Assembly (NCBI GenBank): GCA_019239425.1 | Contig: JAFAZX010000028.1 | Coordinates: 98,877-162,876 of the forward strand | Length of the DNA: 64,000 nucleotides | Source: Acidobacteriota bacterium | Lineage (GTDB): Bacteria > Acidobacteriota > Blastocatellia > Pyrinomonadales > Pyrinomonadaceae | Reading direction: 5' to 3' | Shown: one piece after another, positions 32,756 to 42,463 of the stretch | Layout of the letters: each line of letters starts with the position of its first letter | How positions within the stretch are numbered: the stretch's first letter is position 1 | Translations under genes and position numbers: made by a program | Notes under the pieces: model-generated | What the model was told of the DNA's origin: nothing | Databases searched by the model: none | What the model saw: the letters and a program-made list of their open reading frames with translations, nothing else

Positions 32756-33850
32756 TTACGGTTCGATGGACATGCGAAGGATGCTCGTGAGGGGGCGGCG
32801 CGTGATTTTGCCGTCGCGTCCGACGATGACGACCTGGTTGTTCTCGACCGTCACGCGGCGGACGCCGCTCATGTCGCGCTCCAGCGTCTCGCCGTCTTTG
32901 GTGACGATGATGAGCCGCTGCGCCGGCGCGGGTTCGGGGGCCGGCTGTGGTGCGTCGGGCGGCGGCTCTGCGGCCCTGCCCGTCTCTGTGCCGGCGCGCG
33001 CAGAGCCGCGCCTCGCCGGGCGCGTCCCGCGGCGGCGCGCTGGCGTAGTCGGCGCGGGCGCAGGCTTCTCGGCCGTCTCTTCCGCGGGCTTCGCCTCGCC
33101 GCCGCCCTCGGGCTGTGAAGGTGTGGGCTGCGCGGCGCTCTCGTTCGGGCGAGACCTCGTCGGCGCGGGCCGCGTGTTCCGGCCGCGGCGGGGCGCGGTC
33201 GTCCTGCGGCCCGCCGCCCTCCGCTCCGGCGCGGGCGTAGGCTGCGGCGTCGGCTCGGCGGCGGTCTCTACTGTCGGCGTGGGTTCGGGCTTCGGCTCTT
33301 CGATGCGCGCGCCGGTGGCGGTGACGCGGCGCGTGCCGCGCGACTCGTTCGACGAGAGGGTCGGGGCTTCCGGCCGCGCCTGGTTCGCGAGCTCGGCCGG
33401 GGCGGGCAGGAACGAGCCGCCGAAGGTGACGCGGTAAGTTCCCTCCACGTCGCCGACGGCGCGCGCCTCGACGCGCAGGATGAGCGTCTCCTCTTTGCGC
33501 AGGTAGAAGCTCTTCGTAAGCCGCGCCGCGTCGCCGAAGAGCGTGAACTTGACGAGCGGGCGGAGGCCCGCCGCGAGGAAGACGTCCACGTCGCCGATCA
33601 GCTCCGTGGTTTCGAGGTTGACGACGAGGTCGCCCTCCGTGCCGCGGAAGGTGTAGAAGTGTCGCGTCCGGCGCGGGTCGCCCACGTCGCGCGGCGCGAT
33701 GCGCCCGCTCAGCTCGCTCGCCAGGACGGGCGTCGGGAAGTTCGCCTCCGACGACTGCGCGCGCGCGTGCGCCGCGGCCGCGAACGTCAGAAGGAGCGCT
33801 GCGACGGCCACGATTAACCTGCACGATACCAGACGAGAGTTAAGAAGCAT
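32756..33850 (-). CDS. Secreted protein with beta-sandwich N-domain and Pro/Thr/Ala-rich linker
   Basis: A protein of 364 residues. The signal peptide is RLIVAVAALLLTFAAAAHARA. The N-terminal domain (about 35-150) has RHFYTFRGTEGDLVVNLETT and ETLILRVEARAVGDVEGTYR, the look of a bacterial pre-peptidase C-terminal-like beta sandwich. A long low-complexity region (about 160-310) is rich in Pro, Thr, Ala and Arg (TPTVETAAEPTPQPTPAPER). A small C-terminal domain (about 315-364) reads RLIIVTKDGETLERDMSGVR, then VIVGRDGKITRRPLTSILRM. The repeated 'xxIVxxDGxxxxR' suggests a short beta unit. The function is unknown; a cell-envelope structural role is possible. It is the last minus-strand gene before the tRNA. 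Confidence 0.65.
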   Translation of the reverse strand: MLLNSRLVSCRLIVAVAALLLTFAAAAHARAQSSEANFPTPVLASELSGRIAPRDVGDPRRTRHFYTFRGTEGDLVVNLETTELIGDVDVFLAAGLRPLVKFTLFGDAARLTKSFYLRKEETLILRVEARAVGDVEGTYRVTFGGSFLPAPAELANQARPEAPTLSSNESRGTRRVTATGARIEEPKPEPTPTVETAAEPTPQPTPAPERRAAGRRTTAPRRGRNTRPAPTRSRPNESAAQPTPSQPEGGGEAKPAEETAEKPAPAPTTPARRRGTRPARRGSARAGTETGRAAEPPPDAPQPAPEPAPAQRLIIVTKDGETLERDMSGVRRVTVENNQVVIVGRDGKITRRPLTSILRMSIEP

Positions 33851-33947
33851 TACAACAGGCCCCGAAGAAGGCCGAGTTTACCAGCCGCCGGGCAACACAA
33901 CAACCGAACTTATTGCAGTTCTCAGTTGAAGGTGAAGCAGAAGGGAT

Positions 33948-34022
33948 TTCACCACAGAGACACAGAGACACGGCTTGAAGCACTCTGTCTTCAAAGCCGT
34001 GTCTCTGTGTCTCTGTGGTGAA
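33948..34022. repeat. Palindrome, family A
   Basis: Perfect 29-bp arms (33948-33976 and 33994-34022) are built on ACACAGAG words and end in CACGGCTT. It lies between the tRNA terminator and the secreted-protein gene. Confidence 0.9.
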
Positions 34023-34050
34023 GTACCCTTAACTCCACCTACCTGATGGC

Positions 34051-34088
34051 AAAAAGAAGACCTAGCCGTGCCGTCCGGCTAGGTCTTC
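34051..34088 (-). terminator. Intrinsic terminator of tRNA-Leu
   Basis: Perfect 13-bp arms GAAGACCTAGCCG (34056-34068) and its complement (34076-34088) close on a 7-nt loop. Reading the minus strand they are followed by TTTTT. It begins 10 bases after the tRNA 3' end. Confidence 0.88.
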
Positions 34089-34097
34089 GTGGCTTGA

Positions 34098-34179
34098 TGC
34101 GGAAGGGGGGACTCGAACCCCCACGAGTTGCCTCACACGCCCCTCAAACGTGCGCGTCTACCAGTTCCGCCACTTCCGC
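34098..34179 (-). tRNA. tRNA-Leu (anticodon GAG)
   Basis: The reverse complement from 34179 reads GCGGAAGTGGCGGAACTGGT and onward. The acceptor stem GCGGAAG pairs with CTTCCGC (34105-34099). The D-arm carries GGTAGACG. The anticodon stem CACGT/GCGTG holds the loop TTGAGGG, so the anticodon is GAG. A long variable arm, as in class II tRNAs, and GGTTCGAGTCC in the T-arm complete the fold. CCA is not encoded. It lies just downstream of secG on the same strand, as leuU(GAG) does in E. coli. Confidence 0.95.
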
Positions 34180-34195
34180 TCGGGGTCTGACATGC

Positions 34196-34225
34196 AGACT
34201 AACAAATAACAGCGGCGCCGTTCAA
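34196..34225 (-). promoter_or_regulatory. Candidate sigma-70-like promoter for tRNA-Leu
   Basis: On the minus strand TTGAAC (34225-34220), an 18-base spacer and TAGTCT (34201-34196) stand 16 bases before the tRNA 5' end. The same -10 word TAGTCT occurs 17 bases after TTGACA upstream of gap. Confidence 0.45.
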
Positions 34226-34256
34226 GTCGGCCAAAGGCCGCGCGCGCCTTGACAGG

Positions 34257-34694
34257 CTACTTCTTCGTCGCCGCGGGGCTGGCCGTGGTCGCCGGGGTCG
34301 TCGCGGCCGGGCTGGCGGCCGGTGTCGCCGCCGCGCCGGCGCCCTCCGCGGGCGGTGCCGCGGGCGAGGCGGCCGGGGTCGCGCCTTCGGCCGGGGCCGC
34401 CGGACTCGCCGCCGGCGTCGGGGTCGCGCGCGGGGCCACGCCGCCCTCCATCAGAGAGCGCTGGCCGCCGCCCACGCCGAAGCCGAGCAGCAGGGCCACG
34501 ACGAAGAAGGTCGCGGCCGCGACGACGGTGATCTTGGCGAGGATGGTCTGCGTCCCGCGCGGGCCGAAGGCCGTCGAAGAGATCGAGCTGGTGAAGAGCG
34601 AGCCGGCGTCGGCCTTGCCCGGCTGCAAGAGCACCGAGACGATCAGCACGATGCAGGCCAGAATGAACAGTCCGTAAAGAAGATAGCTGACCAA
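34257..34694 (-). CDS. secG: Protein-export membrane protein SecG
   Basis: An accessory subunit of the SecYEG translocon, 145 residues. Two membrane helices (about 2-20 YLLYGLFILACIVLIVSVLL, and about 53-72) flank the conserved cytoplasmic loop LLQPGKADAGSLFTSS with GPRGTQTILAKITVVAA, which is the SecG signature. The C-terminal 70 residues are a low-complexity Ala/Pro/Thr region (TPAASPAAPAEGATPAASPA) that is absent from typical SecG proteins of about 75-110 residues. It lies 25 bases after tpiA and is followed by tRNA-Leu, so read-through from the glycolytic operon is likely. Confidence 0.93.
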   Translation of the reverse strand: MVSYLLYGLFILACIVLIVSVLLQPGKADAGSLFTSSISSTAFGPRGTQTILAKITVVAAATFFVVALLLGFGVGGGQRSLMEGGVAPRATPTPAASPAAPAEGATPAASPAAPPAEGAGAAATPAASPAATTPATTASPAATKK

Positions 34695-34719
34695 AACTTT
34701 TATGACCTCGATTCCAGAT

Positions 34720-35478
34720 TCACCTGTCGTAATTCACGATCTTCGCGAACGAGTCGGCCTCCAGGCTGGCGCCGCCGACGAGCGCGCCGTCCACGTCCGG
34801 CTGTTTCATCAGCCCCGAGATGTTGTCGGGTTTGACGGAGCCGCCGTAGAGGATGCGGAGCGCGGCGGCCGCTTCCGGCGAGAACCTACCCGCGAAAACG
34901 CGCCGGACAAACGCGTGCATCTCCTGCGCTTGCTCCGGCGTCGCTGTACGTCCCGTCCCGATAGCCCAGACCGGTTCGTAGGCGATAATGATACGTTCGA
35001 GGTCTGAAGCTGTCAAATCACGCAGGCCGCCCTCGACCTGCCCCTTCACGACCCTCTCGGCCACGCCGCCCTCGCGCTGCTCCAGAGTCTCTCCGACGCA
35101 GACGATGGCGCTCAGGCCGGCCTTGAGCGCCGCCAGCGCCTTGCGATTCACGAAGTCGTCCGTCTCGTGGTAGAACTGCCGCCGCTCGGAGTGGCCGACG
35201 ATGACGTACGACGCGCCCGCGTCCTTCAGCATGTCGGCCGCAACCTCGCCCGTGTGCGCCCCGTGCGACGACTCGGTCGAGCAGTCCTGCCCCGCGACCT
35301 TCACGTTCGAGCCTTCGAGCCGGTCGGCCACGGACTTCAGGGCCGTAAAGGGCGGCGCGATGACCACCTCGCAGTGGTTCGCGTTCGAGACCAAAGGCTT
35401 CAACTCGACCGCCGTCCGCACCGCGTCGGCGATCAGCTTGTACATCTTCCAGTTGCCTGCTATGACCGGCTTTCTCAT
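34720..35478 (-). CDS. tpiA: Triosephosphate isomerase
   Basis: Interconverts dihydroxyacetone phosphate and glyceraldehyde-3-phosphate. It has 252 residues from ATG 35478 ([14 protein letters not shown]). Active-site residues are visible: Asn and Lys in GNWKM, His in VIVGHSERR, Glu in [11 protein letters not shown], and the phosphate-binding loop in [13 protein letters not shown]. The length and motifs are standard. It starts 14 bases downstream of an unknown secreted protein and is followed by secG, in a unit with pgk and gap. Confidence 0.98.
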   Translation of the reverse strand: MRKPVIAGNWKMYKLIADAVRTAVELKPLVSNANHCEVVIAPPFTALKSVADRLEGSNVKVAGQDCSTESSHGAHTGEVAADMLKDAGASYVIVGHSERRQFYHETDDFVNRKALAALKAGLSAIVCVGETLEQREGGVAERVVKGQVEGGLRDLTASDLERIIIAYEPVWAIGTGRTATPEQAQEMHAFVRRVFAGRFSPEAAAALRILYGGSVKPDNISGLMKQPDVDGALVGGASLEADSFAKIVNYDR

Positions 35479-35492
35479 GACCCTCGCTGTAC

Positions 35493-36491
35493 CTACTCGA
35501 TCCAGCCTATGATTTCGGCCCCCCACCCGTCGAAGGTGAAGGTCGTCCACGTCCGCTTGGCCGCGCTCCAAACCTTAACAGTCTTGACCGTGCTCATTTC
35601 GAGTATTCCGTCTTTCGGCTCGCCGTAGAGCATCGCGAGGCGAGACCCGCCGGTGACCGCGTGCGTCCCGTCCGGGCCGATCTCGACGCCCCTGTAGTAG
35701 AGAAGGTCTCGGCCCCCGACCGTGTCGCGCTCGAAGCCGTTCCCCAAGTCGTCCTTTATCACCTCGTAACGCCCGCGCTCGATGTCGAGAGAATAGTTCT
35801 CCCCGCCGCAGAGGTAGACGATCTTGCCCGACCTGTTCCTCAAGAGAGACGGCACGGCGTCCGGCGGGCAAGTGACTCGCAGAAAGGGCTTGACCGCCCC
35901 GCCGGTCGAGACGGTCACGAGGTTACCGTTCGACCTCTGCGTCAGGATCATCTCGTCGTCAACCCAGAGCAGCGGGAGCCTCGGCATAAAGCCCGAGTTG
36001 CGATTGACCGCGACCTCGAACTCTCCCGCCACGAAGACCGACGGGCGGCCCTCGAAATGTATTTCGAGTCTCTCCGTGCTCCCGTCGAAGGTCACCCCTT
36101 CGTCCACGCGCTTCTTGCCGTCGGGGGAGACGACGCCGGGCAGCACCAACGTCCCGCGTGTGTTGGTCGGGCGCGGGCCTCTGTCGACGAAGCGCCCTTC
36201 CTGTAAATCGAAGACCCTGTTCCGCCAGACGGTCAGGAGGTAGCGTTTATTCACGACGCTGCCGGCGTACCCGTCTCTTTCGTGCCTGAGTGTGACGACC
36301 CTCCGCCTCGAAACGACCTCGCCGCCTACGAAGTCGATGCGCTCGACGTGCTGGATTTCGCCGGCCGCCTGCCCGTTCTCCATGTAAGAGACGAGCAGCG
36401 AAGCCCTGCCGCCGGCCTGCGCCTGCGCGGCGCACGCGGCGGCCGCCGCGACCAGAAACAGCACCGAGAGCAGGCCCTTCCGCTTGGACAT
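35493..36491 (-). CDS. Secreted protein of unknown function between pgk and tpiA
   Basis: A protein of 332 residues. A clear signal peptide ([22 protein letters not shown]) is followed by a beta-rich sequence with WD/propeller-like repeats: [77 protein letters not shown] and [19 protein letters not shown]. Each resembles a propeller blade with an aromatic-strand core, but no catalytic motif is seen. It is 28 bases from pgk and 14 from tpiA, so it is co-transcribed with glycolytic genes despite being exported. I do not recognise the family. Confidence 0.65.
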   Translation of the reverse strand: MSKRKGLLSVLFLVAAAAACAAQAQAGGRASLLVSYMENGQAAGEIQHVERIDFVGGEVVSRRRVVTLRHERDGYAGSVVNKRYLLTVWRNRVFDLQEGRFVDRGPRPTNTRGTLVLPGVVSPDGKKRVDEGVTFDGSTERLEIHFEGRPSVFVAGEFEVAVNRNSGFMPRLPLLWVDDEMILTQRSNGNLVTVSTGGAVKPFLRVTCPPDAVPSLLRNRSGKIVYLCGGENYSLDIERGRYEVIKDDLGNGFERDTVGGRDLLYYRGVEIGPDGTHAVTGGSRLAMLYGEPKDGILEMSTVKTVKVWSAAKRTWTTFTFDGWGAEIIGWIE

Positions 36492-36519
36492 CGGGGTTAC
36501 GAACCGTGACGGCCGCGCT

Positions 36520-37719
36520 TCACTTGTCCGTCAACGCGGCCACGCCGGGCAGCTCGTCGCCGGCGAGGAATTCGAGGGTGGCGCCGCCGCCCGTCGAGAT
36601 GTGTGTAATCTTCTCGGCGACGCCGGCCTGGTGAATCGCGGAGACCGAGTCGCCTCCGCCGACGATGACCGTCGCGCCCTTGTCGGCCGCCTCGGCGACG
36701 GCGTGCGCGAGCCCGACCGTGCCCTCCTCGAAGCCCTTCTCCTCGAACATCCCCATCGGGCCGTTCCAGATGATCGTCTTCGCGCCCTCAAGCTCGCGCG
36801 CGAAGAGGGCGACCGTCTCGCGGCCGATGTCGAGTCCGACCAGGCCCTGGTTCGTGAACTCGACGGGGATGGTCTTGCGGCTGTTGAGCGGGTCGAAGCT
36901 GTCCACGACCTGGTGGTCGGTCGGCAGCACCAGCCTGACGCCCTCGGCCTCCGCGCGCTGTTTGATCTCGCGCGCCGTGTCGAGCATGTCGTCTTCGACG
37001 AGCGACTTCCCCGTGTTGAAGCCCTCGGCCTTGAAGAAGGTGTAGGCCATCGCGCCGCCGACGAGAATCTTGTCCACCTTGCGGCTGATGAGCGAGTTGA
37101 TGACGGGAATCTTGTCCGAGACCTTCGCGCCGCCGAGGATGGCGACGAACGGGCGCTCCGGGTTGTTCAAGGCGCGCCCGAGGTACTCAAGCTCCTTCTC
37201 CATCAGAAGTCCCGCGGCCGCCTTCTCGACGTGCCTCGTGATGCCGGCGGTCGAGGCGTGCGCGCGGTGCGCCGCCCCGAACGCGTCGTTCACGTAGAGG
37301 CCGTCCGACAGCTTCGCCAACTGCGCCGCGAACCCGTCGTCGTTCTTCTCTTCCTCAGGATGGAAGCGGAGGTTTTCGAGGAGCAGCACCTCGCCGTCCT
37401 TCAACCGCGCCGCCGCCGACTCGGCCGCTTCGCCGACGCAATCATCCGCAAACGCGACGGGCTTACCCAAAACTTCCGACAGGTGCTCGGCCACGGGGCG
37501 CAAGCTGTACTTCTCGACGCGCTCGCCCTTCGGCCTGCCCAGGTGCGACGCGAGAATCACGCGCGCGCCCTCACCAATCGCGTACTCGATGGTCGGCACG
37601 GCCGCGCGGATGCGCGTGTCGTCCGTGACCTTGCCCTCTTTAATCGGCACGTTGAAGTCCACGCGCACGAAGACGCGCCCGCCCTTCAGGTCGAGGTCTT
37701 TGATGGAAAGCTTGCTCAT
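36520..37719 (-). CDS. pgk: Phosphoglycerate kinase
   Basis: Glycolytic/gluconeogenic kinase, 399 residues. Family landmarks are [56 protein letters not shown] and [38 protein letters not shown] and the nucleotide loop [19 protein letters not shown] also match, as does the end [20 protein letters not shown]. All substrate-binding arginines and the glycine loop appear intact. The ATG start directly follows a family-C palindrome that separates it from gap. Confidence 0.98.
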   Translation of the reverse strand: MSKLSIKDLDLKGGRVFVRVDFNVPIKEGKVTDDTRIRAAVPTIEYAIGEGARVILASHLGRPKGERVEKYSLRPVAEHLSEVLGKPVAFADDCVGEAAESAAARLKDGEVLLLENLRFHPEEEKNDDGFAAQLAKLSDGLYVNDAFGAAHRAHASTAGITRHVEKAAAGLLMEKELEYLGRALNNPERPFVAILGGAKVSDKIPVINSLISRKVDKILVGGAMAYTFFKAEGFNTGKSLVEDDMLDTAREIKQRAEAEGVRLVLPTDHQVVDSFDPLNSRKTIPVEFTNQGLVGLDIGRETVALFARELEGAKTIIWNGPMGMFEEKGFEEGTVGLAHAVAEAADKGATVIVGGGDSVSAIHQAGVAEKITHISTGGGATLEFLAGDELPGVAALTDK

Positions 37720-37721
37720 AA

Positions 37722-37803
37722 GTGAATGGTGAATAGTGAATAGTAAATGGTGAGAACCTGAATGCGGCCCCTACCATTTACCATTCACCATTTACTATTT
37801 ACC
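37722..37803. repeat. Palindrome, family C, between gap and pgk
   Basis: The arms (37722-37750 and about 37774-37803) consist of GTGAATG, GTGAATA, GTAAATG heptamers. It starts 2 bases past the pgk start codon on its upstream side and abuts the gap stop, so it sits inside the glycolytic operon. Confidence 0.88.
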
Positions 37804-37805
37804 AA

Positions 37806-38813
<1,008 letters not shown>

Positions 38814-38928
38814 GGTGACGGAAGCCTCCTCACTCACTCCGAATTAAAAGCACACGGGCGCCGCACACGCGCGCGCCCTTCGCGCAGGTGAACACTGTCA
38901 GTTTTCAGGGCTGACTCATAAAGGATGA

Positions 38929-38957
38929 AGACTAAGCCCCGCGGCCCGCACTGTCAA
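38929..38957 (-). promoter_or_regulatory. Candidate promoter of gap
   Basis: On the minus strand TTGACA (38957-38952), a 17-base spacer and TAGTCT (38934-38929) form a near-consensus sigma-70 pair about 116 bases before the gap start. It shares the TAGTCT -10 word with the tRNA-Leu promoter candidate. Confidence 0.5.
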
Positions 38958-38996
38958 GCGAACCCTCCGCCGCCCCTCTTCGTCTCACACGGGCGC

Positions 38997-39010
38997 GTGA
39001 CGGCCGTCAC
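38997..39010. promoter_or_regulatory. Perfect GTGA-N6-TCAC palindrome in the gap/TolC divergent region
   Basis: GTGACGGCCGTCAC is a perfect 14-bp palindrome whose half-sites match the GTGA...TCAC pattern of CRP/FNR-family operators. It lies about 40 bases upstream of the gap -35 candidate and about 220 bases before the TolC-like gene. The remainder of 38814-39228 holds nothing else recognisable. Confidence 0.45.
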
Positions 39011-39228
39011 CGGCGTCCAGGCGAAGTGCCTTAAATGTATGTTTTTGAAACCCCGTGTGGAGAGGTGACGTAGTAGGCACAGGTTCGGACGCGGCTTTGA
39101 AGGGTGAGGTCAGAGGGAGCCGCGGCCTGCCGTTTGCAACTTCGTTTCGACGTTCGCGCTTCGGTAATTTTATTCTCGCGCGCGTTCACGGCGCGCACCC
39201 CCTTCGGGACAGTTTTAAGGTAGAGAAA

Positions 39229-41499
39229 ATGGTCAAACAGAGTCTGTCTATTAACAAGGGTCAGCGGGCAAAGGCCCTCGTCCCCTCGACGTTCCTCTGC
39301 GCCCTTCTCGTTTTCGGGAACGTGGTGTCCGCTTTTGGGAATGTTCCGGCCAGCCGCAAGGCGCGCGCGAAGTCCGCCCCCGCCGCGACGAAGGAGGCCC
39401 CGCGCACCCCCGAGAGCACCCCGCAGGCGAGCCAGCCAGCGGGCAAGAGCAAGCAGGTCTTCACGAAGATCGGCGAGCCTTTCGTCGTGGAGACTGCCGA
39501 CCTCCAGCAGTCTTCGACGCAGACGCCCGCCCAGCGTGACGCGACGCGGCCCCCGGGCACCGAGCGGCAGCAGACCGTCCCGCCGGGCGCGCAGACTAAC
39601 CCGCAAGACCCGCGCACGCCCCCAGGCTCGACGCGCCCCGCCCCGCAGAACCCGCCGGGCGTCGAGACGGCCCCCGTCACGCAGCCGCCCGCGACCACGC
39701 GCCCCGCGCCCGCGCAGAACGACCCGGCCACGCAGTCGGGCACCGCGCAGCCCGCGACGCCGACCGAGCCGGGCGCCACGGGCGAGCAGGAGCCGAACTT
39801 CCCCACCGTGCAGCCGCGCCCCGTGCCGCCGCTGCCCAGCCTCACGCGCGTCGGCATCACGGGCACCGACACCGTTTCGCTCACGCTCAACGAGGCCATC
39901 CGCCGCGCGCTCGAAAACAACAACGACATCGAGATCGCGCGCGCGGACGTGCGCCTCGCCGAGCAGACCTTGAACGCGCTGAGCGGCGTCTACGACCCGG
40001 TCTTCACCTACACGCCCGAGTACAACCGCAGCGACCGCCCCGTCGCCAACATCTTCGGCGGCGCGGGCGCGGCCGGCACCGTCTCGACGACCGACTACAA
40101 CAACGACTTCTCGGTCAACAGGCAGTTCGGCAAGGGCGGCGGCAACTTCACATACTTCTTCAACAACACGCGCGAGACGACCTCGGCGACCAACCAGTCG
40201 CTCAACCCGTTCTACTCTTCGGCGCAGGGACTCCAGTTCACGCAGCCGCTCTGGCGCAACCGCTCCATCGACCGCAACCGCCAGCAGATACGCATCCAGC
40301 GCAAGCGGCTTGAGCAGACGGACGCGGACTTCCGCCTTCGCACCATCAACGTCATCTCGCAGGTGCAGAGCGCCTACTGGGACCTGGTCTTCGCCCTGCG
40401 CAACGAGCAGAACCAGGTCGCCAACGTCAACCTCGCGCGCGAGAACTTCCGCCGCACCGAGGCGAGCGTCGCCGCGGGCGCCTCGGCCCCCTTGCAGCGC
40501 GCCGAGATCGAGACCGAGCTCGCGACCCGCGAGTCGTCGCTGCTCGTCGCCAACCAGCAGGTGACGTTCGCGGAGAACACCCTCAAGAACCTGCTCATCA
40601 AAGACCCGCTCTCGCCCGACTGGTCGAAGGCGCTCGTGCCGACCGACTCGCCGAGCTTCGACGAGACGCCGGTCAACCTCGAGACGGCGCTCAAGGAGGC
40701 GCACGAGAACCGGCCCGAGATGCGCCGCCTCCGGCTCGAAGAGGACGTCAACGACATCAACCTCCAGTTCTACAAGAACCAGACGAAGCCGCGCGTCGAC
40801 CTCGTCGGCACGGTCTCGACCAACGGCCTCGCCGGCACGGTCAACCCGAACCTGACCAACACGGCGTCGTCGCCACTCATCGACCCGAACGGCAGCAGCG
40901 CCTCCTCCTTCCTCCTGCGGCAGATCAACGAACTGCGCAACCGGCAGGGATTGGGCGACGCGGTGGTGCCCATCGTCCCGCCGACCCCGGTCACCATCCC
41001 CGGCCAGCTCGTCGGCGGCTACGGGCAGACGCTCCAAAACCTCTTCAGCTTGGACACGCGCCAAGTCATCGTCAGCGCCGTCATCTCGCTCCCCTGGAAG
41101 AACCGCACGGCCGAGGCTAACCTCGCCTACGCGAAGATTCAGCGCGAGCAGCTCGCGGCGTCCACGCGCTCGCAGCAGCAGGGCATCGAGGTCGAGGTGC
41201 GCAACGCCGTGCAGGCGGTCGAGACGGCGCGCCGCCGCGTGCTCTCGGCGCGGGCCGCGCTGCGCTCCGCCGAGGAGCAGCTGGCCGGCGAGCGCAGGCT
41301 CTATCAGGTCGGCCGCTCGACGACGTTCCTCCTCTTCCAGCGCGAGAACGCGCTCGTCAACGCGCAGAACCAGGAGCTTCAGGCGCAGACCGACTACAAC
41401 AAGGCGCTCGCAGACCTTCAGCGCGCGACCTCGACGACGCTCCGCTCCAACAACGTCATCGTCGACTCGCCGGTCGCCCCCGAGAGGTTCGGGAAGTAG
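39229..41499 (+). CDS. TolC-family outer membrane efflux protein with long Pro/Thr-rich N-terminal region
   Basis: A protein of 756 residues. ATG 39229 is chosen because AGGTAGAGAAA precedes it and MVKQSLSINKGQRAK leads to a signal-like hydrophobic core (VPSTFLCALLVFGNVVSAFG); the frame is open further upstream without such features. A Pro/Thr/Gln-rich linker (about 30-195) precedes two outer-membrane-efflux repeats: SLTLNEAIRRALENNNDIEI with RADVRLAEQTLNALSGVYDP, and the second repeat with ETALKEAHENRPEMRRLRLE. The C-terminus shows EVRNAVQAVETARRRVLSAR and GERRLYQVGRSTTFLLFQRE, both TolC hallmarks. It forms a trimeric export channel; no inner-membrane pump or adaptor gene is adjacent, so the partner is unknown. 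Confidence 0.92.
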   Translation: MVKQSLSINKGQRAKALVPSTFLCALLVFGNVVSAFGNVPASRKARAKSAPAATKEAPRTPESTPQASQPAGKSKQVFTKIGEPFVVETADLQQSSTQTPAQRDATRPPGTERQQTVPPGAQTNPQDPRTPPGSTRPAPQNPPGVETAPVTQPPATTRPAPAQNDPATQSGTAQPATPTEPGATGEQEPNFPTVQPRPVPPLPSLTRVGITGTDTVSLTLNEAIRRALENNNDIEIARADVRLAEQTLNALSGVYDPVFTYTPEYNRSDRPVANIFGGAGAAGTVSTTDYNNDFSVNRQFGKGGGNFTYFFNNTRETTSATNQSLNPFYSSAQGLQFTQPLWRNRSIDRNRQQIRIQRKRLEQTDADFRLRTINVISQVQSAYWDLVFALRNEQNQVANVNLARENFRRTEASVAAGASAPLQRAEIETELATRESSLLVANQQVTFAENTLKNLLIKDPLSPDWSKALVPTDSPSFDETPVNLETALKEAHENRPEMRRLRLEEDVNDINLQFYKNQTKPRVDLVGTVSTNGLAGTVNPNLTNTASSPLIDPNGSSASSFLLRQINELRNRQGLGDAVVPIVPPTPVTIPGQLVGGYGQTLQNLFSLDTRQVIVSAVISLPWKNRTAEANLAYAKIQREQLAASTRSQQQGIEVEVRNAVQAVETARRRVLSARAALRSAEEQLAGERRLYQVGRSTTFLLFQRENALVNAQNQELQAQTDYNKALADLQRATSTTLRSNNVIVDSPVAPERFGK

Positions 41500-41512
41500 C
41501 ACCGACTACAGG

Positions 41513-41578
41513 TTAACCACACAGACACGGCTTGGGGCTTAATTGCTTCAAGCCGTGTCTCTGTGTCTCTGTGGTTAA
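41513..41578. repeat. Palindrome, family A (asymmetric arms)
   Basis: The left arm (41513-41533) TTAACCACACAGACACGGCT matches the right arm (41550-41578) except that the right has one more 8-bp AGAGACAC unit. The unit number therefore differs between arms. Confidence 0.88.
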
Positions 41579-41625
41579 TTCTTTCCCTTTGCTCTTACGT
41601 CTTCGTTTGCGTATCCTCAGACGCC

Positions 41626-42393
41626 TTGAAAGTCTCCGCCACCATCATCACCTTCAACGAGGCCGAGAACATCCGCGCGGCGTGCGAGTCGGTCGCCTGG
41701 GCCGACGAAATTCTCGTCGTCGATTCGCGCTCGACCGACGGCACGGTTGAGCTGGCTGAAGCGTGCGGCGCGCGCGTCATCGTCCGCGACTGGCCCGGCT
41801 TCGCCGCGCAGAAGCAGTTCGCCGCCGAGTCCGCCACGCACGAATGGGTCTTCAGCCTCGACGCGGACGAGCGCGTCACGCCGGAGCTGCGCGCGAGCCT
41901 GCTGCGCCTGCGCGACGGCGGCGAATCGAAACTCGCCGACGGCTACCGCGTCGCACGCCGCTCCTTCTACATGGGCCGCTGGATTAAAGGCGGGGGCTGG
42001 TACCCGGACTACCAGCTTCGCTTCTACGACCGCAGGCGCGGCCGCTGGGAGGGCGCGCACATCCACGAGTCCGTCAAGATGCAGACGGGGGCGGGCGTCC
42101 GCGTACTCAAAGGCGACCTCCAACACTTTAGCGTCCGCGACGCCGCGCAACACCACCGCATGATCGGCGAGCGCTACGCGCCGCTCGCCGCGCGCCAGAT
42201 GTTCGAAGCGGGCCGGCGCACCACGCCCTTGCGCATCGCCACGGCCGCGCCCGCCGCCTTCACGCGCAGCTTCATCCTCAAGGGCGGCTTCCGCGACGGC
42301 CTCGCCGGCCTCGCCATCGCACGCTTCGCCGCCCACCACGCCTTTCTGAAGCACGTGATGCTCTGGGAAATGCAGAAGGGTGCTGGGTGCTAG
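41626..42393 (+). CDS. Family 2 glycosyltransferase (WaaE/KdtX-like)
   Basis: A protein of 255 residues from TTG 41626 (LKVSATIITFNEAENIRAAC). Earlier in-frame starts lie inside a palindrome, so TTG is preferred. GT-A motifs are TFNEAENI, ADEILVVDSRSTDGTVELAE, the metal-binding DADERV and, later, ADGYRVARRSFYMGRWIKGG, GWYPDYQLRFYDRRRGRWEG and HIHESVKM. This set is typical of the LPS-core/KdtX-like family, which adds sugars to cell-surface glycolipids from the cytoplasmic face. The C-terminal residues (QKGAGC) and the TAG stop are supplied by a family-D palindrome. Confidence 0.88.
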   Translation: MKVSATIITFNEAENIRAACESVAWADEILVVDSRSTDGTVELAEACGARVIVRDWPGFAAQKQFAAESATHEWVFSLDADERVTPELRASLLRLRDGGESKLADGYRVARRSFYMGRWIKGGGWYPDYQLRFYDRRRGRWEGAHIHESVKMQTGAGVRVLKGDLQHFSVRDAAQHHRMIGERYAPLAARQMFEAGRRTTPLRIATAAPAAFTRSFILKGGFRDGLAGLAIARFAAHHAFLKHVMLWEMQKGAGC

Positions 42394-42463
42394 GTGCTGG
42401 GTGCTGGGTAAGTACAAAGCGCATGCTCTTAACCCAGCACCCAGCACCTAGCACCCAGCACCC
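42378..42463. repeat. Palindrome, family D (32-bp perfect arms)
   Basis: Perfect 32-bp arms (42378-42409 and 42432-42463) of GGTGCTG, GGTGCTA, GGTGCTG, GGTGCTG units surround a 22-bp loop. It is the longest perfect hairpin in the window. It lies between two convergent genes and contains the stop of the glycosyltransferase; the DD-carboxypeptidase stop directly abuts it. Confidence 0.92.

Noticed and set aside
41563..41625. Extended N-terminus of the glycosyltransferase starting at GTG 41563
   Set aside because: The first residues would be encoded by the right arm of a family-A palindrome; the GT-A fold begins right after TTG 41626.
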